DNA from: Bacteroidales bacterium
GTDB taxonomy: Bacteria; Bacteroidota; Bacteroidia; Bacteroidales; Muribaculaceae
DNA length: 64,000 nucleotides
Reading direction: 5' to 3'
Assembly: GCA_015061005.1 (NCBI GenBank)
Contig: SUXJ01000002.1
Span: 155,430 to 219,429, forward strand
Shown here: one piece after another, positions 46,130 through 54,817 of the stretch
Layout of the letters: each line of letters starts with the position of its first letter
Position numbering within the stretch: the stretch's first letter is position 1
Notes under the pieces: model-generated
What the model was told of the DNA's origin: nothing
Databases searched by the model: none
The model's input: the letters and a program-made list of their open reading frames with translations, nothing else
Translations under genes and position numbers: made by a program

Positions 46130-47287
46130 TTAGAAAGCCTCATTGATACTGAATACTAAACCATTTTGGTGTTCACCAAAACCGTAGTCAACTCTAAGAT
46201 TCACTCGATGTTTAAACTCCCACCGCAGTCCGACACCGGCATTCCAAAGTGCGTGACTTTTAAATATACCTTTCACAGTGGGAGCAACGCACCCCACTCC
46301 TCCCCATACTACCATTCCAAATCGGCTAAATAGGTGCTGTCTTAATTCAAGTGTGGCATCAGCAACACACTTGTCATTATATCGCCCCTCCCAATAGCCC
46401 CTCATGGTATAGCTGTCACCGAGCTTAGACATCATGGACCACGGAGTATCGCCATACGTCATCCTCGCATGGAGTTGGCTTGCAATAATGCCGCCTTTCC
46501 ATACTTGAAAATAGTTACATAGCGTCGCCTCTGTAACGGTAAACGGATATCTGTTACCAATAAACTTTGGTAAAAAAGTTTGGTTTATCGAAGCATATAA
46601 TCCCTTATAAGCGTTAAATATATTGTCACGAGAGTCATACGACACGCCAATGCCTATACCTCCTGAAAATATTTTCCTCCGTTGATAATTCCATAATTTC
46701 GTATCCGTTATATTTTTCCCTTCTGTATAATCAAAATTAATAATCGGTCCTACATATAAGTGCGGAGTGATTACGTTAAACGATAATGCAGCGGTCACCG
46801 AAGCGTTTAATCGTCTATACTTTACCTCATTTGCATCATTTCGATTTTGATCATAGCCTATCCCCCAATAATGTGCCGACATGGACTCAAAAGAAGCATC
46901 ATAATATAGCTTAATTCTATCCCCGTTGAAATGATTCGAACCTTCAATGCCAACCTTATAATAACCGGTAATCGATGCTTCGGCATATAAGCTTATCTGT
47001 CCGGGAGGAGCACTGAAATTTGTTGTATCATTCTGAAATATCCCGGCTGCAACAACCGCTATGCCAAGACTCGTGTCTTGCATATAATATGGAGCACAGA
47101 TTATGCTAAAATCAAACTTCTTACCGGGGTCCGGATCATTAGCGGAAGCAACATAATCATAAATCTTTTGAAATATATTTCTTCGAGATGAAGAATCTAT
47201 ACTCAAACTGTCATTATGATTTGTTGCCTCCGCAGAAAAGGCAATCAACAAAATTATGAAACTTACGACGCGACTTACTAATCTCAC
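46130..47287 (-). CDS. Omp85/BamA-like outer-membrane barrel protein
   Basis: 385 residues. A signal peptide (cleavage near SAEA22) and a short N-terminus lead into a barrel with the surface-antigen pattern: GIGVSYDSRDNIFNAYKG (the DSRDN turn of the Omp85 barrel), LGDSYTMRGYWEGRYNDKC (the RGY motif), LELRQHLFSRFG and VNLRVDYGFGEHQNGLVFSI. No POTRA domains are seen, so it resembles the short, POTRA-less group. It lies eight bases after porU and so is the last gene of the rex-FAH-porU unit. Confidence 0.88.
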   Translation of the reverse strand: MRLVSRVVSFIILLIAFSAEATNHNDSLSIDSSSRRNIFQKIYDYVASANDPDPGKKFDFSIICAPYYMQDTSLGIAVVAAGIFQNDTTNFSAPPGQISLYAEASITGYYKVGIEGSNHFNGDRIKLYYDASFESMSAHYWGIGYDQNRNDANEVKYRRLNASVTAALSFNVITPHLYVGPIINFDYTEGKNITDTKLWNYQRRKIFSGGIGIGVSYDSRDNIFNAYKGLYASINQTFLPKFIGNRYPFTVTEATLCNYFQVWKGGIIASQLHARMTYGDTPWSMMSKLGDSYTMRGYWEGRYNDKCVADATLELRQHLFSRFGMVVWGGVGCVAPTVKGIFKSHALWNAGVGLRWEFKHRVNLRVDYGFGEHQNGLVFSINEAF

Positions 47288-47295
47288 GTATAAAT

Positions 47296-50200
47296 TTACT
47301 CAACAAAAAACACCTCTTTTTGAGTTGATGAAACCGAGCGGGGTTCTTGTTGCTGAACAAAAGCTCTATACGCCCCGGGTTCTAAATAAATTTTTACCGG
47401 GAAAGTGCCAACGGTCAGAGTCCTAACAATTTCACCTGACAATGTTTCGATAAATAAAACATTTTTTGCGGCTGCAGACATTGAAGATTCAAGGTCAAAA
47501 TAAACCCCGTCATCAATGACATCAACAGATAAAACACCATTTGATGAAGTCATTGAAGTGAACTCTACCTCAGCCTCTGCCCAATTACCATCGGCATCTT
47601 GAATTTTAAGCGACGCTTGATGTCGACCCAACGACAACCTTGTGAGCGGATACTCCATTATATACTTGCCATCGCCGGCATAATTCAACAAACGGCCAAC
47701 ATTAGTGTATGTAACGCCATCAACTACGAGACGTGCAGGGCTCTGAAGCTGGTTTGCACTTGCCAAGCCCGCCGGAGCAATAATTTCAGCCCTCAATACT
47801 GACTGGCCCTTAAATATTTCATCATTCAATCCGTCACCCGCCATGAAGGAAACAATCTCAATAGGCTCACTTTCCGAGACAAAAGAGTCATCAGCCTCTA
47901 TCAATGAAAGCCCTGACATAGAGCCTACGCCTCGCTTCTGACCATCAGATGAATATACATAGACTTGCACTCTATGTTCACCCTCTTTGGCTGACACAGG
48001 ACCTACAAAATTCAGCGTAAACCGACCATCTTTAACATCTGCCTTATATTCACCGATAATGTTGTAATCCGTCAGTACTTCGCTCACAAACGTTGAATGA
48101 ACAGTCACACCACTTGTTTTTGCCAAATTTGTCATTACTGTGGGGACATCATATACCGTCAATAATACGCTTCCATTAAATTCATCATCAACATTTCCGG
48201 ATTCATCTGTAACAATACCGCTAATAACGTTCTTCCCGGAAGCAATCAATGCACTAATTTCATCATTAACTGATGAAACAGTAACAGAATTGGTAGAAGC
48301 AAATAATGGCAACGCGGGATCGCCGATAAAGTTATATGAAAGCTGATTACAAATATAATCGATAACGTCTCTGCTTGTAAAGCTCAACGCATTTTTCCAA
48401 ATTTCGCCTAACCATACTCCATTTTTCGCGGCAAATAACTCTCGAGTCACTGCCTGTCCCAAGGCTCTGTTTTCAGGCTGATATACCGAACGCGATGACG
48501 CTATCATAGCCACGGGGCCTCCAAATTCTTGCTTTACAATAGAAGCAGCAAGATTGGATTCCAGCATATCCATTGCACCCACAAAACATGAGCCGAAGAA
48601 ATATATTGCCGGATACCTGCCGGGATTTTTGATTGCATCAACATTCGAGTTATGAATCAAGAAATCCGTTGTTGAGTTCGACCCACCAATCTGATTTAAA
48701 TCACCGTGACCGAAATAAGCCATCATTTGTGCTCCACGCTCCAATGTATTCTTCAAAACCAGTTTATTGACAGTATTATCCTTAATACTTAATAAATTTG
48801 ATGCGGCATAAGTAACAGTCACGTCGGTATCGGCCTTTTCGCCTAAAGCCGTCACAAGTGTTTTGGAATCGTACAAGTGCGAAGCTTCATTTGCGGCAGC
48901 ATAATCCGACGATAATATTACGTTCCCGATAGAAGGCGCGGCATGTGAACTCGTCATATAACTTTCAGCCTTACGATAATAGGCTCTCACATCATCAACC
49001 GAACTGAAAGGCAAACGACCCACGGGCACTCTCTCCGTATTGCCGAAAACCTTGTAGTAACGATTACGAGAGGCCCAGTTGCCGGTCGTTGCCGGTCCAC
49101 CGATATACCCGAAAAACGCATCGCTGATAAAGTTATGTGTAACCTTGGCAGATTTAGAATAATCTTCATTTTCACTACCTACCACAGCTGACGAACCGGG
49201 TTGAATCATTTCTGCATTTCTTATAGTAGCAGGTCCGATGAGCAAAACTGCCTTCAATTTGTGGCTATCCTTACCATATAAATCATTAACGAACAGCCTC
49301 ACACCCTCAGGCGACACATTGCCTGACGAATATTCGTTAAAAATTTGTTGCTGATCAATAATAGCAACATCTATGCTTTGATGACGACGATGAAAATCTG
49401 CGGCTACTTCTGCGGCCGACATCATCACATCTGAAGTGACAATCAATAAATCCGGCACCTCAATTGAATGCAAATCTTGGTTATCAATCTCGCCTAAAAT
49501 TTCCGGTTCAGGCTGAGACACATCAGTTCTAAATGCAACAACCACATTCGGATTCTTCGTGCCGGCACATGAGGCCAACTGACATGCAAACACATCGTCA
49601 GTTGCTGTTGCAATCTTTCTTAATTGATTTATTGCATTTGGATTAGTTACATTCCAAACCAACCAATTGCCTTCATCCGCGCCTGAAAATTGAATATTCG
49701 TATTCGTATTATTATCAAAATACATTCGTATTTGCGATTCGTCAGTCAGGTCATTGGATCGGTCATATTTCAACATGAAATAATCCAATGCACATATACC
49801 AAGCATCTCCGTCGCGGCAGAATTAACACTGAACTCAACATTAAATGACAAATCACCATTCAAACATGACTGCGGAAGCTGCAATTTCTGAAGTCTAAAT
49901 GAAGGGCGAAACTTCTCGTGAGTATCAATTGCACGGCTATAATTTCCCGAGACGCTTGCAACCGTTACTTCATTGTCATAATCAGCCTGAATAAAATTAT
50001 TTTGATTATTGACCTCAGGAGACAAAACTCCGACATAAAACATTTCAGCAGTTGTAACGTCTGCAATATCTTTCAAACTGAGATTATGCGACTGTGACGG
50101 ATTAGTTTTTTCATCAAGTGCTTCACACAAAAACCACGTTCCGCCATCAGAATAATTTGCCGCCTCATCTTCGTAAAAAATCACTGACTGATGCTTATCT

Positions 50201-50697
50201 AATACTCCTTCCACATTTGAAAGGTCGCCAAGCTCGACAACTTCGGATGCGTCGCATTCAATATCACTTAAAAAATAAGTTGCACCCTTTGAATGCGGAT
50301 GAATTTCATGCGAGTAGGTGGAAGTTTTTTGAGTTGACCATAATTCAGCAACAATATCTACATTGCTACGCACGTAAAACAAGAGTTGCCCGTCAGCATA
50401 AACAGATTGAACAACGGGCAAATCAGTAGGCACTGTTGACGGATTATGGTCAAGAAGCACTGTAGGTTCATAACCAAAAACCTTGACCTTCGACGGATCT
50501 GAGAATCCAAGCTCACGAAGGCGCGAATCACTTAACCCGTAAACACCGTCTTCGTTCACTCTGAACTTTACCCAGTGACCTGATGATAACACTGATTTTA
50601 CCGGCTCTGTATCCTGAGCAGAAATACTGATAGTGCTGACTGATGTTAGTGCAGCAAATAAGATAGAAGAAATATATTTATTCAAATTCATAATCAT
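47296..50697 (-). CDS. porU: PorU-type type IX secretion system sortase (peptidase C25)
   Basis: 1133 residues from the first ATG; the Met two codons later (50691) gives a cleaner signal peptide ending at SAQ. The caspase-like C25 domain spans about 390-770. Its catalytic dyad is visible: His664 in AYFGHGDLNQIGG and Cys704 in FFGSCFVGAMD. PorU removes the C-terminal sorting domain of T9SS cargo at the cell surface and transfers the protein to A-LPS. The final 80 residues (GVYFDLESSMSAAAKNVLF, then FPVKIYLEPGAYRAFVQ) look like a T9SS-type C-terminal domain. It is 33 bases after the FAH-like gene. Confidence 0.92.
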   Translation of the reverse strand: MIMNLNKYISSILFAALTSVSTISISAQDTEPVKSVLSSGHWVKFRVNEDGVYGLSDSRLRELGFSDPSKVKVFGYEPTVLLDHNPSTVPTDLPVVQSVYADGQLLFYVRSNVDIVAELWSTQKTSTYSHEIHPHSKGATYFLSDIECDASEVVELGDLSNVEGVLDKHQSVIFYEDEAANYSDGGTWFLCEALDEKTNPSQSHNLSLKDIADVTTAEMFYVGVLSPEVNNQNNFIQADYDNEVTVASVSGNYSRAIDTHEKFRPSFRLQKLQLPQSCLNGDLSFNVEFSVNSAATEMLGICALDYFMLKYDRSNDLTDESQIRMYFDNNTNTNIQFSGADEGNWLVWNVTNPNAINQLRKIATATDDVFACQLASCAGTKNPNVVVAFRTDVSQPEPEILGEIDNQDLHSIEVPDLLIVTSDVMMSAAEVAADFHRRHQSIDVAIIDQQQIFNEYSSGNVSPEGVRLFVNDLYGKDSHKLKAVLLIGPATIRNAEMIQPGSSAVVGSENEDYSKSAKVTHNFISDAFFGYIGGPATTGNWASRNRYYKVFGNTERVPVGRLPFSSVDDVRAYYRKAESYMTSSHAAPSIGNVILSSDYAAANEASHLYDSKTLVTALGEKADTDVTVTYAASNLLSIKDNTVNKLVLKNTLERGAQMMAYFGHGDLNQIGGSNSTTDFLIHNSNVDAIKNPGRYPAIYFFGSCFVGAMDMLESNLAASIVKQEFGGPVAMIASSRSVYQPENRALGQAVTRELFAAKNGVWLGEIWKNALSFTSRDVIDYICNQLSYNFIGDPALPLFASTNSVTVSSVNDEISALIASGKNVISGIVTDESGNVDDEFNGSVLLTVYDVPTVMTNLAKTSGVTVHSTFVSEVLTDYNIIGEYKADVKDGRFTLNFVGPVSAKEGEHRVQVYVYSSDGQKRGVGSMSGLSLIEADDSFVSESEPIEIVSFMAGDGLNDEIFKGQSVLRAEIIAPAGLASANQLQSPARLVVDGVTYTNVGRLLNYAGDGKYIMEYPLTRLSLGRHQASLKIQDADGNWAEAEVEFTSMTSSNGVLSVDVIDDGVYFDLESSMSAAAKNVLFIETLSGEIVRTLTVGTFPVKIYLEPGAYRAFVQQQEPRSVSSTQKEVFFVE

Positions 50698-50730
50698 TGA
50701 TTGGTTGGAGAGAAGAATTTACTAAGTGTT

Positions 50731-51192
50731 TTACTTAATATTAAATCTAATAACGGTTTGGTTATGTAATTTTAGTTCAATGGCTGTATTCGGCTCGATA
50801 ATTTGTGGAGCTGCATCTGTCATCACTGCTATAATGTCTCCATTCTTGAGAGTAGCATACTTTGATGCATCGATAATAGCATCAGCAAGCATCTCTGGCA
50901 GTTCATCGTTAATAGGAATCCAACTTCCGCAAACCACTCTGCCGTCAATGAAATCCAACGCCTCACATGAGTCCGATTCCGCCACCCACAACAAAGTCAT
51001 CTCATCAACATAACGCATCAAGTGCTTCGGATGAATACCTTTTCCCAAACGAGAAATCTTAACGGCTAAAGCCTGTCGCCACCTCCATGATTCTCCAAAA
51101 TCCGGAAGAAACCATGGCTGACCGGAGCGAGCTATAGAGGAATCGGAAACAACATGAATCCGCTTATCTAAATTATATATCAAAAGCTTCAT
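50731..51192 (-). CDS. Degenerate fumarylacetoacetate-hydrolase-fold protein
   Basis: 153 residues. The order of FAH-family segments is kept: PWFLPDFGESWRWRQALAV, ISRLGKGIHPKHLMRYVDEM, LDFIDGRVVCGSWIPI, ATLKNGDIIAV and the ending LKLHNQTVIRFNIK. Metal ligands are missing: where relatives have HxExE the sequence is WRWRQAL, and the later Asp is not evident. Length is 50-70 residues short of the usual 200-220. It overlaps rex by four bases and precedes porU by 33, so it is probably made with Rex, but it is unlikely to be an active hydrolase. The family assignment is by pattern and should be treated as probable. Confidence 0.7.
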   Translation of the reverse strand: MKLLIYNLDKRIHVVSDSSIARSGQPWFLPDFGESWRWRQALAVKISRLGKGIHPKHLMRYVDEMTLLWVAESDSCEALDFIDGRVVCGSWIPINDELPEMLADAIIDASKYATLKNGDIIAVMTDAAPQIIEPNTAIELKLHNQTVIRFNIK

Positions 51193-51860
51193 CTCTGTAA
51201 ATTCTTCAGCAGTTCAAGACGATTATACATCAAGGCTAACTGTGAATAAATTGAAGTGTCTTGTATCACAATGCCTTGTCGCGGATTCAATCTGTGAGGA
51301 GTAAAATTCCATAATGCCTTAATGCCGGCATCAACAGCAAGATCGGCAACGTATTGTGCCACGTTTGGTGGAACTGTCAATATCCCTATCTCGGCATTAT
51401 GCTCTGCTATTCGATTTTTTACTTCTGAAATATCATAGACGGGCGTTTTTCCAATTTTTTGACGGCTTGCTATGTCAAAACCGGCAACTATCTCAAGGCC
51501 ATAACGCTCCAACCCCACATCACTAATCAGAGCAGCACCAAGGCTGCCAACTCCAAAAACAACGGCCTTATGTGCTTTATGAAAACACAAAAAGTTTGCC
51601 AATGCAGCCTTCAATTGCTCAACGTCATATCCGATTCGAGTTTTCCCTCGAATATTCAGATAGCTCAAATCCTTGGCTATTAGCGATGCCTCCACATTTA
51701 AATACTTGGAAATCTGTGTGCTGGAAACCTGCTCAACGCCTAAACTATGCAACTGACTGACATACGTATAATACCAAGGCAAACGCTGCACTGCCGGCTC
51801 CGGAAAAAGCTCTCGCAGCGATGACTCTGATTGGTTGGTTACGTCAGCCGATGATTTCAT
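51189..51860 (-). CDS. rex: Redox-sensing transcriptional repressor Rex
   Basis: 223 residues. N-terminal winged helix (LPWYYTYVSQLHSLGVEQVS, then STQISKYLNVEASLIAKDLSY), C-terminal Rossmann domain with VVFGVGSLGAALIS (NADH loop), and the end motif ALWNFTPHRLNPRQGIVIQ. Rex senses the NADH/NAD ratio and represses fermentation genes when NADH is low. It begins a four-gene unit that includes porU, and has a full consensus promoter. Confidence 0.96.
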   Translation of the reverse strand: MKSSADVTNQSESSLRELFPEPAVQRLPWYYTYVSQLHSLGVEQVSSTQISKYLNVEASLIAKDLSYLNIRGKTRIGYDVEQLKAALANFLCFHKAHKAVVFGVGSLGAALISDVGLERYGLEIVAGFDIASRQKIGKTPVYDISEVKNRIAEHNAEIGILTVPPNVAQYVADLAVDAGIKALWNFTPHRLNPRQGIVIQDTSIYSQLALMYNRLELLKNLQR

Positions 51861-51884
51861 GTAAATGCTATAGCTTTAATGGTG

Positions 51885-51915
51885 CAAAGTTACGAAAAAT
51901 CCGCCATATACGCAA
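51885..51915 (-). promoter_or_regulatory. rex operon promoter
   Basis: On the minus strand TTG (51913-51915), a 20-base spacer and TAACTTTG (51885-51892); rex starts 25 bases further on. Confidence 0.82.
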
Positions 51916-51974
51916 CTTACAATAAATACGAGACACAATAACTCATAGTATTAGTAAATCTCCGAGTTTTTTAT

Positions 51975-51982
51975 TAACTTTG
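51975..51982 (+). promoter_or_regulatory. Candidate -7 box for the C69 peptidase gene
   Basis: TAACTTTG on the plus strand, 29 bases before the ATG; the -33 position reads TTA, not TTG. Confidence 0.5.
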
Positions 51983-52011
51983 CCGATAATAAACCAGACC
52001 AATTAAATAAT

Positions 52012-53652
52012 ATGAATTTCAGATTTTTTTCATTCATTGCCCTCATATCATCCGCTTTGAGTGCCTTGCCCTGCACAAGTCTCATCGCGACAAAAGGAGC
52101 TACCGCTGACAGTTCGGTCATGATTACCTATGCCGCCGACAGCCATACACTCTATGGCGACATGCCTGCCCTTGCTGCGGCAGATCATAAACCCGGTGCT
52201 ATGCGTAAAATTTATGACTGGGACAGCGGTCGCTACTTGGGCGAAATTCCTCAGCCGACACATACATACTCGCGCATAGGCCACATTAACGAAAATGGTG
52301 TTGCCATGGCAGAAAGCACATGGGGTGGACGTCATGAATTACTCGATACATGCGGCATAATCGACTATGGGTCTTTAATTTACATCACTCTCGAACGCGC
52401 GCGAACCGCTCGTGAGGCCATCGACATTATGACCTCATTAGTAGCAGAATACGGCTACGCCTCCGAAGGTGAATCCTTTTCAATTGCCGACCCGAACGAA
52501 GCATGGATAATGGAAATGATTGGAAAAGGACCCGGACGGAAAGGTGCAGTGTGGGTGGCACGCAAAGTCCCCGACGGATACATTTGCGGACATGCAAACA
52601 ATCCTCGCATTCATAAGTTCCCCCTCAATGAACCGGAAACAACACTCTACAGCCCCGATGTTATCACATTCGCACGCGAAAAGGGCTACTTTAACGGTAA
52701 AGACGAAGATTTCTCGTTCTCCTTGGCCTACGGCGTCTATGATTATATGTCACTGCGCGGATGCGATGCACGCGCATGGAGCTTCTTCAATCGATATGCT
52801 CCGACTGAAGCAGCCAAGTGGCTTCCTTGGGTTATGGAGGGGAAAGGCGAACCCATGCCTCTGTGGTTCAAACCGGAAAAAAAGGTTGATTTAAAGGGAA
52901 TGCAATGGATGATGCGTGACCACTTTGAAGGCACTCCGATGGATATGACAACCGACATTGGCTCCGGCGCCTACTCTGTGCCCTATCGTTGGCGTCCTAT
53001 GGAATTTGAGGTTGACTCGGTCAAATACTTCCATGAAAGAGCCATCGCAACTCAACAAACCGGATTCTCATTCGTTGCGCAATGTTCAGATAGTGCCCCC
53101 TCGGGCATGAAAGCAACCTTGTGGTTCGGAGCAGACGATGCAAACACAACTGTGTATTCCCCGGTATATTGTACAATGACAGATGTCCCCTATTGTTTCC
53201 AAGAAGGCAATGGAGACCTATACACAATAAGTCGCAACGCTGCATTCTGGGCACACAATCTGGTGGCTAATCAGGCATATAATCGTTATTCACAAATGAT
53301 ACCCGACATCAGAGCCGTTCAAAATGAACTCGAAGATAATGCTCGCCAAAATCACGACTTACTTCTTGTGCAGCTCAAAGATAAAAATGCCGATGAACAA
53401 CGTAAAATCCTAACCGAGACGTCTCATCAATTGGCAAATAACGCAACGGCTCGCTTCTTCGAACTGAATGACTTCTTGACGATAAAATTCCTTGACGGTA
53501 ACATCAAACGTCAAAATCCCGACGGAAGTTTCAAAAGAACGGAAACCGGCTTGCCTGCTCAGCCCGAATACGGCGGATATAATGAGCGCTACTTCCGCTC
53601 AATAGTTAACGAAAATGGCGAACGACTCAAAGTAAGAGATATTGAATTATGA
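52012..53652 (+). CDS. C69 family dipeptidase
   Basis: 546 residues. A signal peptide is followed directly by Cys21 of [18 protein letters not shown], the N-terminal nucleophile of C69 (N-terminal nucleophile hydrolase) peptidases. It is exposed by cleavage after Pro/Ala20. [17 protein letters not shown], the [19 protein letters not shown] stretch and [19 protein letters not shown] fit the family. Probably periplasmic or surface-bound. It overlaps queF by four bases, an odd link to queuosine synthesis that may simply reflect operon packing. Confidence 0.92.
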   Translation: MNFRFFSFIALISSALSALPCTSLIATKGATADSSVMITYAADSHTLYGDMPALAAADHKPGAMRKIYDWDSGRYLGEIPQPTHTYSRIGHINENGVAMAESTWGGRHELLDTCGIIDYGSLIYITLERARTAREAIDIMTSLVAEYGYASEGESFSIADPNEAWIMEMIGKGPGRKGAVWVARKVPDGYICGHANNPRIHKFPLNEPETTLYSPDVITFAREKGYFNGKDEDFSFSLAYGVYDYMSLRGCDARAWSFFNRYAPTEAAKWLPWVMEGKGEPMPLWFKPEKKVDLKGMQWMMRDHFEGTPMDMTTDIGSGAYSVPYRWRPMEFEVDSVKYFHERAIATQQTGFSFVAQCSDSAPSGMKATLWFGADDANTTVYSPVYCTMTDVPYCFQEGNGDLYTISRNAAFWAHNLVANQAYNRYSQMIPDIRAVQNELEDNARQNHDLLLVQLKDKNADEQRKILTETSHQLANNATARFFELNDFLTIKFLDGNIKRQNPDGSFKRTETGLPAQPEYGGYNERYFRSIVNENGERLKVRDIEL

Positions 53653-54134
53653 GAACCAACGATGAACTTTCAGGAGTAACCCTCTTGGGCTCCGGTAACA
53701 CACAATACCCCACTGACTATTCCGCCGAGTTGCTGGAATGGTTTCCAAACAAGCACCCCGAAAATGACTATTTGGTAACATTGGATTGTCCGGAATTTAC
53801 ATCTCTATGCCCCAAAACCGGTCAACCTGATTTCGGACATATCATAATTAACTACATTCCGGGCGAAAAAATGGTAGAAAGCAAAAGTTTGAAACTCTAT
53901 CTTTTTTCGTTCCGAAATCATGGTGACTTTCATGAAGACTGCATAAATATCATAATGAAAGACTTAATCAACCTCATGCAGCCTCGTTATATCGAAGTGA
54001 TCGGCTACTTCACTCCCAGAGGCGGCATAGCAATACGTCCTTACGCCCAATGGGCCGATGACAATCACCAAGCTATCCTCCAATCTCGCATAGCGTCGCA
54101 CATGGCGTCACAATTCACTAATCCCAAACGCTGA
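53649..54134 (+). CDS. queF: preQ0 reductase
   Basis: NADPH-dependent reduction of 7-cyano-7-deazaguanine to 7-aminomethyl-deazaguanine in queuosine synthesis. 161 residues, the short type I class. [20 protein letters not shown] carries the thioimide-forming Cys, and [20 protein letters not shown] is the QueF substrate motif. Ends five bases before queC. Confidence 0.96.
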   Translation: MRTNDELSGVTLLGSGNTQYPTDYSAELLEWFPNKHPENDYLVTLDCPEFTSLCPKTGQPDFGHIIINYIPGEKMVESKSLKLYLFSFRNHGDFHEDCINIIMKDLINLMQPRYIEVIGYFTPRGGIAIRPYAQWADDNHQAILQSRIASHMASQFTNPKR

Positions 54135-54139
54135 AAAGC

Positions 54140-54805
54140 ATGGAAAAAGACTCTCTCATAGTACTTTCCGGCGGCATGGACTCCGTCACCATGCTTTATG
54201 ACAAAATTGACCGAATTGCTCTTGCCGTAAATTTCATTTATGGGTCAAATCACAATTTGCGAGAACTGGAATGTGCTCGGCTACATTGCAAAAAACTCGG
54301 GGTGGAACTCCTTGAAATTCATCTTGACTTCATGGGAGAATACTTTCATTCATCATTGCTCGAGGGCGCTGAAGCTATTCCTGATGGCAATTATGAAGAC
54401 GAAAATATGCGCTCAACCGTAGTGCCATTCCGCAACGGTATTATGTTGGCCACAGCAGCCGGGCTCGCCGAAAGCCGAGGATTGCGCACCGTCATGCTCG
54501 CAAATCATGGCGGCGACCACACGATTTACCCCGACTGTACCCCGGAGTTTATCGCAGCAATGGACGCCGCAATATCGGCAGGAACATATGAGAATCTAAG
54601 CCTATATGCTCCCTACACCAATCTCACAAAAACCGAAATTGCAAAAATCGGGAAGAGCCTCAATATAGATTATTCCACAACATATTCATGCTATAAAGGA
54701 GGCAAATATCACTGCGGACAGTGTGGCACGTGCTGCGAACGACGTGAAGCTCTCGCACAAGCCGGCATCACCGATACCACTATCTACGAAGACATAACAG
54801 ATTAA
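54140..54805 (+). CDS. queC: 7-cyano-7-deazaguanine synthase
   Basis: ATP-dependent conversion of carboxy-deazaguanine to preQ0. 221 residues. PP-loop VLSGGMDSVTMLYDKI near residue 8, the RSTVVPFRNGIMLATAAGLA stretch, ANHGGDHTIYPDC, and C-terminal zinc cysteines SCYKGGKYHCGQCGTCCERR are complete. queD and queE are not in the window. Ends 12 bases before priA. Confidence 0.97.
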   Translation: MEKDSLIVLSGGMDSVTMLYDKIDRIALAVNFIYGSNHNLRELECARLHCKKLGVELLEIHLDFMGEYFHSSLLEGAEAIPDGNYEDENMRSTVVPFRNGIMLATAAGLAESRGLRTVMLANHGGDHTIYPDCTPEFIAAMDAAISAGTYENLSLYAPYTNLTKTEIAKIGKSLNIDYSTTYSCYKGGKYHCGQCGTCCERREALAQAGITDTTIYEDITD

Positions 54806-54817
54806 GACCTCGCCCAT

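Noticed and set aside
53600..53650. preQ1 riboswitch ahead of queF
   Set aside because: queF overlaps the preceding coding sequence by four bases, leaving no leader for a riboswitch.
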